A DNA stretch of 64,000 nt from an uncultured Paracoccaceae bacterium (GCA_947489705.1 CANLEQ010000002.1:1-64000), one strand, 5' to 3'. Positions 15,843 to 26,447 are shown, numbered from the stretch's first letter. A program made the numbers and translations. Notes: generated from the sequence alone by a model not told the origin.

Positions 15843-17639
15843 ATGACACGCTTTCTGTCCGTCACCATCGCCAGCTTCCTTGCGGCCGGCGCCGCCCTGG
15901 CTCAGCAGGCCACCGACGCGGTGGATCCCGAGGCGGCCAGCGCCGATCTTGCCGCCGGCGCGACGCTTTCCGACGCCGCACGGGCCGCGCTCGACGCCAA
16001 GAAGGCGGGCCAGCCGGTCGAGGCGCAGGACTGGATGGTCGCGGCCGCCAACCCCCTCGCCGTCGAGGCGGGCGCCCGCATCCTGTCGGAGGGCGGCAGC
16101 GCGGCCGACGCGATGATCGCCGTGCAGACCGTCCTCGGCCTCGTGGAACCGCAGAGCTCGGGCCTCGGCGGCGGGGCGTTCCTCGTCTATTACGACGCCG
16201 AACGCGGCGAACTCACGACGCTCGACGGGCGCGAGACGGCGCCGCTCGCCGCGACACCGCAGCTTTTCCAGCAGGATGGCGAACCACTCGACTTCTACGA
16301 CGCCGTCGTCGGCGGCCTGTCGGTCGGCACGCCGGGCACGCCGCGGCTGATGGAACGCGCCCACGAGATGTGGGGGCGCGCGGACTGGGCGTCGCTCTTC
16401 GAGGATGCGATCGGCTTCGCGCGCGACGGCTTCGAGGTTTCGCCGCGCCTCGCCACGCTGGTGGCCGAAGACGGGGAGAGGCTGCGCCGTTTCGCGTCGA
16501 CCGAAAGCTACTTCTTCCCCGGCGGGACACCCATCGCCGCGGGCGACACGCTGACCAATACCGCCTATGCCGAGACGCTTGAGGCGATCGCCACCGAAGG
16601 GGCGGATGTCTTCTATTCCGGCGAGATCGCGCAAGGCATCGTCGATACGGTGCGCAATGCCGAGGGCAATCCGGGCAAGCTGTCGATGACGGATCTTGCG
16701 ATCTACGACGTGGTCGAGCGGCCGGCGGTCTGCGCGCCCTATCGCGGGGCCGAGATCTGCGGGATGGGCCCCCCGAGCTCGGGCGCGCTCACCGTAGGGC
16801 AGATCCTCGGAATCCTCGACAATTACGAGCTGGGCGAGATGGGGCCGGACGATCCGCAGGCCTGGCGGCTGATCGGCGACGCCTCGCGGCTCGCCTTCGC
16901 CGACCGGGGCCGCTACATGGCCGATATCGACTTCGTTCCGATGCCGATGGAGGGGCTGCTCGATCCGACCTACCTGCAGGGCCGGTCGATGCAGCTCGGC
17001 GGGTCCGAAGCGCTCGATGAGGTGAGTGCCGGCGCGCCCGAATGGGATCACGCGATGCTGTTGGGCCGCGACAACGCGATCGAGCTGCCCTCGACCTCGC
17101 ATATCTCGATCGTCGACGCGGACGGCAATGCGCTCAGCATGACGACCACGATCGAGAACGGCTTCGGATCGCGCCTGATGGCCCCCGGCGGGTTCCTGCT
17201 CAACAACGAGATGACGGATTTCAGCTTTTCCACGCACGAGGACGGCAATCCCATCGCCAACCGCGTCGAGCCGGGCAAGCGGCCCCGCTCGTCGATGTCG
17301 CCGACCATCGTGATGCAGGACGGCGCCCCCTATCTCGTGATCGGATCGCCCGGCGGATCGCGCATCATCGGCTATGTCGCGCAGGCGATCATCAACCACA
17401 TGGATTGGGGGATGAACGTGCAGGAGGCGCTCGGAGCGCCGCATCTGGTCAACCGGTTCGGCACCTTCGACGTCGAGCAGGGCACCGAGGCCGAAGCGCT
17501 CGCCGGCCCGCTCGGGGATCTGGGATACGAGACCGAGATCATGGACCTGACGAGCGGCCTGCACGCGATCCAGATCGACGGCGACGTTTTGCGCGGCGGT
17601 GCGGATCCGCGCCGCGAGGGGATCGCGCTGGGGCAATAG
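15843..17639 (+). CDS. ggt: Gamma-glutamyltransferase (periplasmic Ntn-hydrolase)
   Basis: The 598-residue precursor starts with a Sec signal peptide (cleavage near ALAQ at 18-21). It cleaves gamma-glutamyl bonds of glutathione and transfers or hydrolyses the glutamyl group. The self-processing site is Thr418 in LPSTSHISIVD, which becomes the N-terminal nucleophile of the small subunit. The large subunit has GGNAADA-like GGSAADAMIAVQ and SSGLGGGAF; the small subunit has SMSPTIV and GSPGGSRIIGY, which bind the gamma-glutamyl group. AGGAG lies 7 bases before the ATG. The next gene starts 68 bp downstream on the same strand. Confidence 0.93.
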   Translation: MTRFLSVTIASFLAAGAALAQQATDAVDPEAASADLAAGATLSDAARAALDAKKAGQPVEAQDWMVAAANPLAVEAGARILSEGGSAADAMIAVQTVLGLVEPQSSGLGGGAFLVYYDAERGELTTLDGRETAPLAATPQLFQQDGEPLDFYDAVVGGLSVGTPGTPRLMERAHEMWGRADWASLFEDAIGFARDGFEVSPRLATLVAEDGERLRRFASTESYFFPGGTPIAAGDTLTNTAYAETLEAIATEGADVFYSGEIAQGIVDTVRNAEGNPGKLSMTDLAIYDVVERPAVCAPYRGAEICGMGPPSSGALTVGQILGILDNYELGEMGPDDPQAWRLIGDASRLAFADRGRYMADIDFVPMPMEGLLDPTYLQGRSMQLGGSEALDEVSAGAPEWDHAMLLGRDNAIELPSTSHISIVDADGNALSMTTTIENGFGSRLMAPGGFLLNNEMTDFSFSTHEDGNPIANRVEPGKRPRSSMSPTIVMQDGAPYLVIGSPGGSRIIGYVAQAIINHMDWGMNVQEALGAPHLVNRFGTFDVEQGTEAEALAGPLGDLGYETEIMDLTSGLHAIQIDGDVLRGGADPRREGIALGQ

Positions 17640-17707
17640 ACGCCGCTCGGCGCCGGCGGCGCGGCAACACCTTTCCCGTCGGCGGGCCGCATGCTAGGGC
17701 GCAGCGC

Positions 17708-18742
17708 ATGCCCCGCCCGCCCTTCACCATCGGCGATCACGCCATCGCCCCCGGCACCGCGCAGACTGTGGACCTTCCCGTCTCTCGGCTGAGCGATCAT
17801 ACGCCCGTCACGATGTCGGTGCATGTGGTCCATGGCCGCCGCGAGGGCCCCACTCTCTTCGTGTCGGCCGCCGTCCACGGCGACGAGATCATCGGGGTCG
17901 AGATCGCGCGCAGGCTCCTGCGGCAGCCGCAGCTCGAGACGCTGCGCGGCACACTGCTGGTCGTGCCGATCGTCAATACGTTCGGCTTCCTGAACAATTC
18001 GCGCTACATGCCCGACCGCCGCGATCTCAACCGCTCGTTTCCCGGCTCGGAGAGCGGATCGCTGGCGGCGCGGCTCGCCAATCTCTTCATGACCGAGATC
18101 GTGGCGCGCAGCGATTTCGGCATCGACCTGCATTCGGCGGCGATCCACCGCACGAACATGCCGCAGATCCGTGTCTCGGCCTCGTCGGAACAGACGCTCG
18201 ACCGCGCGCAGGCCTTCGGCGCGCCGATCGTGGTGCGTGCCAAGCTGCGCGAGGGCTCGCTCAGGGCCGCCGCCCGCGAGACGGGCTGCGACATCCTGCT
18301 CTACGAGGCGGGCGAGGCGCTGCGCTTCGACGAGCTTTCGGCGCGTGTGGGCGCCTCGGGCATCCTGCGGGTGATGAACCAGATGGGCATGATCGGCTCA
18401 AAGGGTTTCGGACGGCGCCGCGCGGCACCGATGAACTGCGCCAGCTCGACCTGGCTGCGCGCGCCGGCGGGCGGGCTCCTGCGGTCGTTCCGCGACGTGG
18501 GCGAAGGGGTCGAGGACGGCACGCTTCTGGCCGTCGTGTCCGACCCGTTCGGCGAGAACGAGGTCGAGATCACCGCCAACGCGTCCGCCATCATCCTTGG
18601 CCGCGCGACGATGCCGGTCGTCAACGAGGGCGACGCGATCTATCATCTTGCGCCCGTCGAGGCCGATCCCGACGCCCGCATGGCGCGCCTCACGGCCGAG
18701 CTCGAAGCCGACCCGATGTTCGACGAAGACGAGATTCTCTGA
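17708..18742 (+). CDS. Succinylglutamate desuccinylase/aspartoacylase-family zinc amidohydrolase
   Basis: The 344-residue protein shows the zinc site of the M14-like AstE/AspA family: VHGDE with H57 and E60, and DLHSA with H142; DRRDLNRSFPG (about 103-112) is the substrate-carboxylate loop. The catalytic Glu is probably in LLYEAGE. The C-terminal third is a beta-rich biotinyl-like domain seen in the longer family members. It removes an acyl group from an amino acid or similar amide. Its position right after ggt suggests they share a transcript, though a functional link is not evident. Confidence 0.82.
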   Translation: MPRPPFTIGDHAIAPGTAQTVDLPVSRLSDHTPVTMSVHVVHGRREGPTLFVSAAVHGDEIIGVEIARRLLRQPQLETLRGTLLVVPIVNTFGFLNNSRYMPDRRDLNRSFPGSESGSLAARLANLFMTEIVARSDFGIDLHSAAIHRTNMPQIRVSASSEQTLDRAQAFGAPIVVRAKLREGSLRAAARETGCDILLYEAGEALRFDELSARVGASGILRVMNQMGMIGSKGFGRRRAAPMNCASSTWLRAPAGGLLRSFRDVGEGVEDGTLLAVVSDPFGENEVEITANASAIILGRATMPVVNEGDAIYHLAPVEADPDARMARLTAELEADPMFDEDEIL

Positions 18743-18985
18743 TTCGGCGCCGCCCTGTTTTTGACCTTGAACCGCCGCATTTCCGCCCATCTATTGTGCA
18801 ACCCTGAGGCGCCGCACCCGGTAAGGTAGCATCGATCCATTCACGGATGTGAAGACGGAATCCCGGTTCAATCGACGGAAGAACCATCCGGATTTTTCTT
18901 GGACCTTCGCGCCACGCCTTTGCATGGTCCCCCCGCAGGCCATCAAAGGTCGGACAATATTCACGAGTAACCGGGGGTTCACGAA

Positions 18986-19624
18986 ATGTTCAAAAGCCTA
19001 GCCTGCGCCGTGGCGCTTTGCAGCGCCACGGCAGCCGCCGACGCGGCAATATATCGGTACGACGTGACAATGGAGCGCACATACATTTCGTACCCCGTAT
19101 GGGGTGATGGATTTGACGCCCCGGAAATCGTGCCTGACGGTGTGAGCTGCAGTCTCACAGATGGTATCGATTACGTGTATCATAGCTGTTCGGGGGATCT
19201 CGGACCCCTGTATGAGGACGAATTCGCGGAGGTTATCTCCGGAAGTTTTGTCATAGATACAGACGCGCAGAATTTCGATTTCAGCGGGTTCGACTGTTTC
19301 GGCTCCGGGGTTCTGTGCGGCAACCGCGGAACCCCCTCATACTTTTCTGGGGATGAGAACGGCTTTAACTTCACGTCTTTGCTAGGGGCCGGCGCGGGAG
19401 GATATCTGGTCTCCCACGAAGGACTGTCATATCAAGACGACAATGACTTACCGTTCTCGGTTGGAAACACGTACTACTCGGCTGTGGGCCTTGATGTTCG
19501 CTACACCACCACGATGCTCGACATCATAGCGCCGGTCCCTCTGCCCGCAGGCATGCTGCTGCTGCCTTCGGCGCTCGCTCTGCTGGGATTGCGCCGCCGG
19601 CGAAGCTCGAACCGCACAATCTGA
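18986..19624 (+). CDS. Second secreted VPLPA-CTERM protein, low-GC gene
   Basis: The 212-residue protein has a signal peptide (MFKSLACAVALCSATAAADA), an ectodomain with five cysteines (in CSLTDG, HSCSGD, DCFGSG and CGNRG, suggesting disulfides) and the tail APVPLPAGMLLLPSALALLG followed by RRRRSSNR. It therefore uses the same sorting route as the protein at 14788-15423. Codon use is visibly more AT-rich than in neighbouring genes, and the body is rich in Asp, Tyr and Gly with no recognisable domain. These points suggest recent acquisition or relaxed selection. Confidence 0.8.
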   Translation: MFKSLACAVALCSATAAADAAIYRYDVTMERTYISYPVWGDGFDAPEIVPDGVSCSLTDGIDYVYHSCSGDLGPLYEDEFAEVISGSFVIDTDAQNFDFSGFDCFGSGVLCGNRGTPSYFSGDENGFNFTSLLGAGAGGYLVSHEGLSYQDDNDLPFSVGNTYYSAVGLDVRYTTTMLDIIAPVPLPAGMLLLPSALALLGLRRRRSSNRTI

Positions 19625-19647
19625 CGGGACCCTGCTGCCGGGACCCT

Positions 19648-19674
19648 GCGGGAGCCGATCCGACCGGCTCCCGC
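19648..19674. terminator. Hairpin after the second VPLPA-CTERM gene
   Basis: A 10-bp perfect stem GCGGGAGCCG / CGGCTCCCGC with a 7-base loop, starting 24 bp past the stop. A small direct repeat GGGACCCTGC (19626-19635 and 19640-19649) precedes it. No T-run follows. Confidence 0.5.
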
Positions 19675-19775
19675 GGCACGACAACGAAGGGGCTCGCCGC
19701 GCCTCGCCCCTTCCAGCCTGCCGTGGAATACCCTAGAACCCGGCCGAACGAGACCTCATTCGTGCGGAGCATCCC

Positions 19776-21431
<1,656 letters not shown>

Positions 21432-21444
21432 ACCCCGGATGCAA

Positions 21445-21476
21445 ATCGGGGCGCCGGTTCTACCCGACGCCCCGAT
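21445..21476. terminator. Hairpin after ettA
   Basis: A 9-bp stem (ATCGGGGCG / CGCCCCGAT) with a 14-base loop 13 bp past the ettA stop. There is no T-run, so terminator activity is tentative. Confidence 0.45.
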
Positions 21477-21536
21477 CCGAAGCTGAGCCGTTGCACAGAA
21501 ATGACTTTCAGGGGAGCCATTCCGGCGACATCGACA

Positions 21537-21656
21537 TCAGAGTTTCTTGCTGACGGTGCGCGCTGCTGTCTTGGCGGCCTGCGCCTTGGGGTTGGTACCG
21601 CGGGAAACCGAACGGCGGCGGCCGCCGAGCAGGCTGCGAATGATGCGTCCAAGCAT
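21537..21656 (-). CDS. 39-residue basic micro-protein
   Basis: A short frame with a perfect AGGAGG ribosome-binding site seven bases before its ATG (21656). The product starts MLGRIIRSLLGGRRRSVSRG and continues with an Ala/Lys/Thr-rich, strongly basic tail ending SKKL. The N-terminal dozen residues could form an amphipathic helix and the rest resembles a nucleic-acid-binding or histone-like tail. It is divergent from the cold-shock gene and convergent with ettA. The function is unknown; the excellent start signal is the main support. Confidence 0.62.
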   Translation of the reverse strand: MLGRIIRSLLGGRRRSVSRGTNPKAQAAKTAARTVSKKL

Positions 21657-21899
21657 GATATATCCTCCTGATGGATCTGCGGCCCAACGTCGCGATGGGC
21701 GCGCGGTTCCAGAGTCCATGGCGCCGCGCGGCAGAATGACTTGCATCGGGGCAAAAAATCTGTCAGACACGTTTCTGCTTAGACGACCTCTATCGACCTA
21801 CCTGACTTTCCTTTCACGGGCTTCAGCGCACTCGATCAAGGCAAACTTTGCCATGCTGTTGCAATTCCGCGAACAGACGAAAAGACAGGAGAGCTTCAC

Positions 21900-22106
21900 A
21901 TGCCCAACGGTACCGTGAAATGGTTCAACACCACCAAAGGCTTCGGCTTCATCGCACCTGAAACCGGCGGCAAGGACGTTTTCGTCCACATTTCCGCCGT
22001 CGAACGTGCCGGCCTTACCGGCCTCAGCGACGACCAGAAGGTCACCTATGACCTCGAGACCGGTCGCGATGGACGCGAATCGGCGACCAACCTGTCGCTG
22101 GCCTAA
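21900..22106 (+). CDS. Cold-shock domain protein (CspA family)
   Basis: The 68-residue protein is a single cold-shock domain: GTVKWFNTTKGFGFI carries RNP1 and DVFVHISAVERAG carries RNP2. It binds single-stranded RNA/DNA and probably acts as an RNA chaperone. An AGGAG site precedes the ATG. The roughly 200 bp upstream lack any gene and may hold a long 5' leader as in other cold-shock mRNAs. A strong terminator follows 24 bp after the stop. Confidence 0.93.
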   Translation: MPNGTVKWFNTTKGFGFIAPETGGKDVFVHISAVERAGLTGLSDDQKVTYDLETGRDGRESATNLSLA

Positions 22107-22129
22107 GCTTCGGCTCATATCGATGGAGG

Positions 22130-22155
22130 AAGGCGCGGAAATCCCGCGCCTTTTT
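22130..22155 (+). terminator. Rho-independent terminator of the cold-shock gene
   Basis: Stem AAGGCGCGG / CCGCGCCTT with a 5-base loop (AAATC) and a run of five T residues. Its end abuts the stop codon of the convergent ParA gene, so it may stop that transcript too. Confidence 0.85.
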
Positions 22156-22778
22156 CATGTCAGGACCTGTCTTATCTCGTCAGTGAGGGCCTCGATCTCG
22201 ACCGACCAAGGGCCCTTGCCGTTCTCCTGAACCCCCCGGCCCTGTCCGAGGGTTTCCACATAGACTACGCGGTTGCCGAGCGCCGTTCTGGCCCTGATCG
22301 CGCCGCTCTGGGCCAGCGCCGCGTCGATCTCTTCGGCGACGCGCGTGCCAGACTTGAACCTGTTGAGGACGATCATGGTGGGTTTTCCCACCCGCTCCGC
22401 CAGGTCGAGCACCGATTCGACCGCCCAGAGATCCACCTGGGAGGTGGCGACCGGCACGAGGACCAGGTCGCTTTCGCGAAGTGCCGGCCGCAGGTCGCTG
22501 TCGACCTTGGGCGGCGTGTCGACGATGACGAAGTCGTTGGTTTTCGCGAGCTTCGAGATTTCGTAGCCCACGCCCCAGGCGCTGGCGGTGCCGAATTCCA
22601 TGTCCTCGATCCCCGCCTCGCGGCGCGCCATGAACCAGCGCCCGAGCGAGCCTTGCGGATCCGTGTCGAGCACGGCCACCCGGTGCCCCGCACGGGCGAG
22701 CGCCACGGCGAGATTGGCGGCCAGGGTCGTCTTGCCGGAGCCGCCCTTCTGCTGCGCGATCGTCAGAACATGTGCCAC
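22155..22778 (-). CDS. Orphan ParA/MinD-type P-loop ATPase
   Basis: The 207-residue protein starts with GTG (22778) after GGGAG. The deviant Walker A motif KGGSGKTTLAANLAVALA (about 11-28) has both signature lysines; VLDTDPQGS and FVIVDTPPK are switch I and Walker B. ParA ATPases dimerise on DNA and position plasmids, chromosomes or protein clusters. No ParB gene or cognate parS lies beside it, so it may move a protein cargo, or be a remnant of a partition locus. It is followed by a shared terminator and preceded by the ExoD-like gene. Confidence 0.85.
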   Translation of the reverse strand: MAHVLTIAQQKGGSGKTTLAANLAVALARAGHRVAVLDTDPQGSLGRWFMARREAGIEDMEFGTASAWGVGYEISKLAKTNDFVIVDTPPKVDSDLRPALRESDLVLVPVATSQVDLWAVESVLDLAERVGKPTMIVLNRFKSGTRVAEEIDAALAQSGAIRARTALGNRVVYVETLGQGRGVQENGKGPWSVEIEALTDEIRQVLT

Positions 22779-22840
22779 CGCCGGAAGCTCCCATAATGCG
22801 CCGTGTCCAAGCCTAGGCGATCGCCCGCCCCGGGGCAATC

Positions 22841-23455
22841 TCAGCTCAGGCCGGACACGACGCCGGTCCAGACGAAGAACGGGATCGTCGCCGCCAAAGA
22901 CATGACGCAGATCCCCACCAGAACGAAGAGCCCGTCGACGGCCAGCAGGCCCGTCACGATACAAAGGACCGCGAAACCGAGCAGTGAGGACGAGAACGGC
23001 ACGATCTCGAGAAACGGCATCGCGAAACCGCAAAGCATGCACGCGCCATAGGCGATCTGGCGGCCCGGCTGCTTGGTGAAGATATGCAGCCGGTCGCGTG
23101 AATGCCGGTCGATCCAGTCCACCATCTTGCGGATGCGGGAGATCGACTCGTGCATCTTGCGCCCCCTGACCTTCCGCCGCCGGACGAAGCCCGGCAGCCA
23201 GAGCCGCGAGCGATGAAAGAAGAGCTGCGAGGAGATCAGGCCTATGGTGATCCCGCAGACGCTGGAAAAGAGGGGGATACCGCTCAACGGCGACACGACC
23301 AGAAGGGCCGGCACCATCAGGATGGGCAGGAACGCGGTCGCGCCGAACGCGTCGAGGATATCTGCCACCGAAACCTGCTCCCGATCGGTCAGGTCGTCGA
23401 GCTGGTCGATGACGTCCCGGACGAAATGGGCGTGATCTTGCGGAACGTCGTTCAT
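22841..23455 (-). CDS. ExoD-family membrane protein
   Basis: The 204-residue protein has a charged N-terminal helix (residues 1-35: DQLDDLTDREQVSVADILDAFG), then LPILMVPALLVVSPLSGIP, which is the hallmark of the ExoD family, and four to five membrane helices. ExoD in rhizobia is linked to exopolysaccharide production and alkaline tolerance; the biochemical role is not known. It sits 62 bp upstream of the ParA gene on the same strand and 41 bp downstream of the peptide-transport operon. Confidence 0.82.
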   Translation of the reverse strand: MNDVPQDHAHFVRDVIDQLDDLTDREQVSVADILDAFGATAFLPILMVPALLVVSPLSGIPLFSSVCGITIGLISSQLFFHRSRLWLPGFVRRRKVRGRKMHESISRIRKMVDWIDRHSRDRLHIFTKQPGRQIAYGACMLCGFAMPFLEIVPFSSSLLGFAVLCIVTGLLAVDGLFVLVGICVMSLAATIPFFVWTGVVSGLS

Positions 23456-23496
23456 GAGCGAAGGCTAACCGGTATGGGACATCGTCGAAACGCCGC

Positions 23497-24492
23497 CTAC
23501 GTGCGTCGCTCGAATTGCGCAATGGCTTCCTCGGCGCGATGGCAGGCCACGCGCGCGGGGCCGACGGCGCGCAGTTCGGGCCGCTCGGTCCGGCACCGCT
23601 CAACGGCGAGCGGGCATCGCGGGTGAAAGACGCAGCCCTCGGGCGGGTTGATCGGATCGGGGATCTCGCCCTGCGGCGGGTCGACTTCGCGCCCGAACCC
23701 GTCGAGCTTCGGCGCCGCGTCGAGCAGCATCTGCGTGTAGGGATGCGCGGGACGTGCGTTGAGAGTTTCGGGCGCGGCCTCCTCGACCAGCCGCCCCAGA
23801 TAGAGAACCCCGACCAGATCCGCCATATGCGTGACGACGGTCAGATCGTGGCTGATGAAGAGATAGGTGAGGCCGTATTCGTCCTTTAGATCGGACATGA
23901 GGTTCAGGACCTGCGCCTGGACGCTGACATCGAGCGCGGAGGTCGGCTCGTCGCAGACGATCAGCCTGGGCTCGGAGGCAAGCGCGCGCGCGATGCAGAT
24001 ACGCTGCCGCTGGCCGCCGGAGAATTCGTGCGGAAATTTCCCGGCATCGTCGACCGACAGGCCGACCTGCTCGAGCAGCCTTTCCGCCACGCCCCTGGTC
24101 CGGGCACCGCGCGCGGCAAGCGGTTCCACGATGATGTCGCGGACCTTCCAGCGCGGATTGAGGCTCGCGTAAGGGTCCTGGAAAATCATCTGGATGTCGC
24201 CGCGGACGCGTTCGATGCGTTCCGCGTCCCGTTCGGTGGCAAGGTTGACGCCGCCGATCTCGACCGCACCGCCGCTCGGCTCCAGAAGGCCCACCAACAT
24301 CTTGCCGATCGTGGACTTCCCCGATCCGCTTTCGCCGACGAGCGCATAGGTCGTGCCCGACGCGATCTCGAACGACACGTCGCTGACCGCGGTGAGCTTG
24401 CGCTTGGGCAGACGCTCCAGCACGCGGTTCAGCCACGGCTTCGAGACGTCGAAACGGCGGGTGAGGTTGCGGACAGTGACCAGCGCATTCAT
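23497..24492 (-). CDS. Dipeptide/oligopeptide ABC transporter ATPase (DppF/OppF-like)
   Basis: The 331-residue ATPase has Walker A GESGSGKST, the DppF-type Q-loop MIFQDPYASLNPRW, signature FSGGQRQRICIARALA, Walker B LIVCDEPTSALDVS and the C-terminal oligopeptide/dipeptide cap with the cysteine cluster CVFHPRCPLAVERCRTERP. Those four cysteines can bind an iron-sulfur cluster in DppD/DppF homologues. The ATG at 24492 overlaps the stop of the preceding ATPase (ATGA). It is the last gene of the five-gene operon. Confidence 0.9.
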   Translation of the reverse strand: MNALVTVRNLTRRFDVSKPWLNRVLERLPKRKLTAVSDVSFEIASGTTYALVGESGSGKSTIGKMLVGLLEPSGGAVEIGGVNLATERDAERIERVRGDIQMIFQDPYASLNPRWKVRDIIVEPLAARGARTRGVAERLLEQVGLSVDDAGKFPHEFSGGQRQRICIARALASEPRLIVCDEPTSALDVSVQAQVLNLMSDLKDEYGLTYLFISHDLTVVTHMADLVGVLYLGRLVEEAAPETLNARPAHPYTQMLLDAAPKLDGFGREVDPPQGEIPDPINPPEGCVFHPRCPLAVERCRTERPELRAVGPARVACHRAEEAIAQFERRT

Positions 24493-25481
24493 CGCGATAC
24501 CTCGGCGTCGGTCACGTTGACCGGATGCCAGCACGCGGCGCGGCCGTCGCAGGCCGCGAGGGTCGGCCCCGGATCGCGGGTGCAATCCGCCTGCGCCCGC
24601 GGGCACCGCGGATGGAACGGACAGCCCGGCGGCAGATGCCCCAGCCGCGGCATGGCGCCGGGGATCTGGTGCAGGCGGGGGCGTCCGGCACTCGCCGCGG
24701 GCGTCGAGCCCATCAGGCCCTCGGTATAGGGATGACGCGGACGGCTCAGCACCTCGCGCACCGGCCCGAGCTCGGCCAGCCGGCCCGCATACATCACGGC
24801 CACCCGGTCCGCGGTCTCGGCGATCACCCCCATGTCGTGGGTGATGAGCATGACGGCCGTCCCCCTCTCGCGGCAGAGCCTGCGCAAAAGCGCGATGATC
24901 TGGGCCTGCACGCTCACGTCGAGCGCGGTGGTGGGCTCGTCGGCGATGACCAGCGACGGCTCTGCGCAAAGGGCGAGCGCGATGACGACCCGTTGGCGCA
25001 TGCCACCGGAAAATTCGTGCGGATAGCTGTCGATGCGTTCGGACGCGCCGGGGATACCCACCTCGTCGAGGGCTGCGACGGCCCGTTTGCGTGCCTCGGC
25101 CTGGGATATGTCGAGATGGGTGATCATCGTCTCGACGAGCTGCTCGCCGATCGGGATCAGCGGGTTGAGCGAGGTCAGCGGGTCCTGGAACACCATGCCA
25201 ATCTCGGCCCCGCGGACACGGCGGATCTGGCGCAGAGACAGATCGTCGATCCGCCGGCCGTTGAGCAGGACCTCGCCGCCGGCGATATGCGCGGGCGGGT
25301 CGAGCAGGCCGATCACCGCATTGCCGGTCATCGACTTGCCGGCGCCGGATTCGCCCACGACGCCCAGGATCTCGCCCGCCGCGATGTCGTAGCTCATCGC
25401 GTCGACGGGCCTCAGGACCGCGCCGCGCGTCGGGATCTCGACCGTGAGGTCCCGGACGGAAAGAACCGGTGTGTCGCTCAT
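24489..25481 (-). CDS. Dipeptide/oligopeptide ABC transporter ATPase (DppD/OppD-like)
   Basis: The 330-residue partner ATPase has Walker A GESGAGKSM (Met replaces the usual Thr/Ser after Lys-Ser), Q-loop MVFQDPLTSLNPL, signature FSGGMRQRVVIALAL, Walker B LVIADEPTTALDVS and the C-terminal cysteine cluster CPFHPRCPRAQADC. Overlaps both neighbours by four bases. Together with the DppF-like subunit it forms the heterodimeric motor. Confidence 0.9.
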   Translation of the reverse strand: MSDTPVLSVRDLTVEIPTRGAVLRPVDAMSYDIAAGEILGVVGESGAGKSMTGNAVIGLLDPPAHIAGGEVLLNGRRIDDLSLRQIRRVRGAEIGMVFQDPLTSLNPLIPIGEQLVETMITHLDISQAEARKRAVAALDEVGIPGASERIDSYPHEFSGGMRQRVVIALALCAEPSLVIADEPTTALDVSVQAQIIALLRRLCRERGTAVMLITHDMGVIAETADRVAVMYAGRLAELGPVREVLSRPRHPYTEGLMGSTPAASAGRPRLHQIPGAMPRLGHLPPGCPFHPRCPRAQADCTRDPGPTLAACDGRAACWHPVNVTDAEVSR

Positions 25482-26446
25482 TTCAACCTCGGGTTCAGCG
25501 CGTCGCGCAGCCAGTCGCCGAGGAGATTGACCGACAGCGCCAGCGCCAGCAGCGTCACCGCCGGAAAGAACAGGATCCACCACTCGCCCGAGAAGAGGAA
25601 CCCCTGCCCTACACGGATGAGCGTGCCGAGCGAGGGCTGCGTCGGCGGCGCCCCCACGCCCAGAAAGCTCAGCGTCGCCTCGGCGATGATGGCGAGCGCC
25701 AGCGAGATCGTCGCGATCACCAGAACCGGCGACAGCACGTTGGGCAGGATGTGGCGCAGCATGATCGACGGGCCCGACCGCCCTATGAGCCGCGCGGCGG
25801 CCACGTATTCGCGCCCCGCCTGCACCATCGCGGCGCCCCGCACGACGCGGGCGAATTGCACCCAGTCGCTCAGGCCGATGGCGAAGATCAGCACCCAGAT
25901 CGCCATCTGGTCGCGGTATTCCACCGGCGTCACGCCCTTGGCGATGCCGAAGATCAGCATGGCGACCAGGATCGACGGGAAGGTCAGCTGGATGTCGGCG
26001 ATCCGCATGATGATCGTGTCGACCCAGCCGCCCGTATAGCCCGCGACGAGGCCCAGCGTCACACCGAGCACCATGGCGAAGAGCACGGCCGCCGCACCCA
26101 CGAAGAGCGAGATCCTGAGCCCGTGGAGGATCGTGGAAAAGACGTCCCGTCCCTGGTCGTCGGTGCCCATGAGAAAGGCATCGCCGGTGAAGGCGTTGGG
26201 CTCGCCCGGCGGCGTGAAGCCGTTCATCAGGTTCAGCGAGCCGGGATCGAACGGATCGTAGGGCGCGATCAGCGGCGCGAAGATCGCCGCAAGCACGATC
26301 ACCGTCATCACCAGCGCCGCGACGATCGCCACCGGCGAATGCCGGAACTTCCAGGCGAAATCCGAGTCCCATGCCCTTCCGAACCGGCCGCGCGGCGTCG
26401 GCTTCTCGGCGGTGGCGTCGGTATGGCGGTCGGCCCCTTCGGTCAT
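25478..26446 (-). CDS. Peptide ABC transporter permease (DppC-like)
   Basis: The 322-residue inner-membrane permease has the DppC N-terminal OppC_N segment (WKFRHSPVAIVAALVM, then APLIAPYDPFD), the GTDDQGRDVFS motif, and the EAA loop EYVAAARLIGRSGPSIMLRH. About six membrane helices. One base separates it from the dppB-like gene upstream, so they are co-transcribed. Confidence 0.9.
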   Translation of the reverse strand: MTEGADRHTDATAEKPTPRGRFGRAWDSDFAWKFRHSPVAIVAALVMTVIVLAAIFAPLIAPYDPFDPGSLNLMNGFTPPGEPNAFTGDAFLMGTDDQGRDVFSTILHGLRISLFVGAAAVLFAMVLGVTLGLVAGYTGGWVDTIIMRIADIQLTFPSILVAMLIFGIAKGVTPVEYRDQMAIWVLIFAIGLSDWVQFARVVRGAAMVQAGREYVAAARLIGRSGPSIMLRHILPNVLSPVLVIATISLALAIIAEATLSFLGVGAPPTQPSLGTLIRVGQGFLFSGEWWILFFPAVTLLALALSVNLLGDWLRDALNPRLK

Positions 26447-26447
26447 C

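Noticed and set aside
15616-15849. Open frame of 77 codons on the minus strand ahead of ggt
   Set aside because: It begins inside the ggt start region, has no ribosome-binding site and an unremarkable product.
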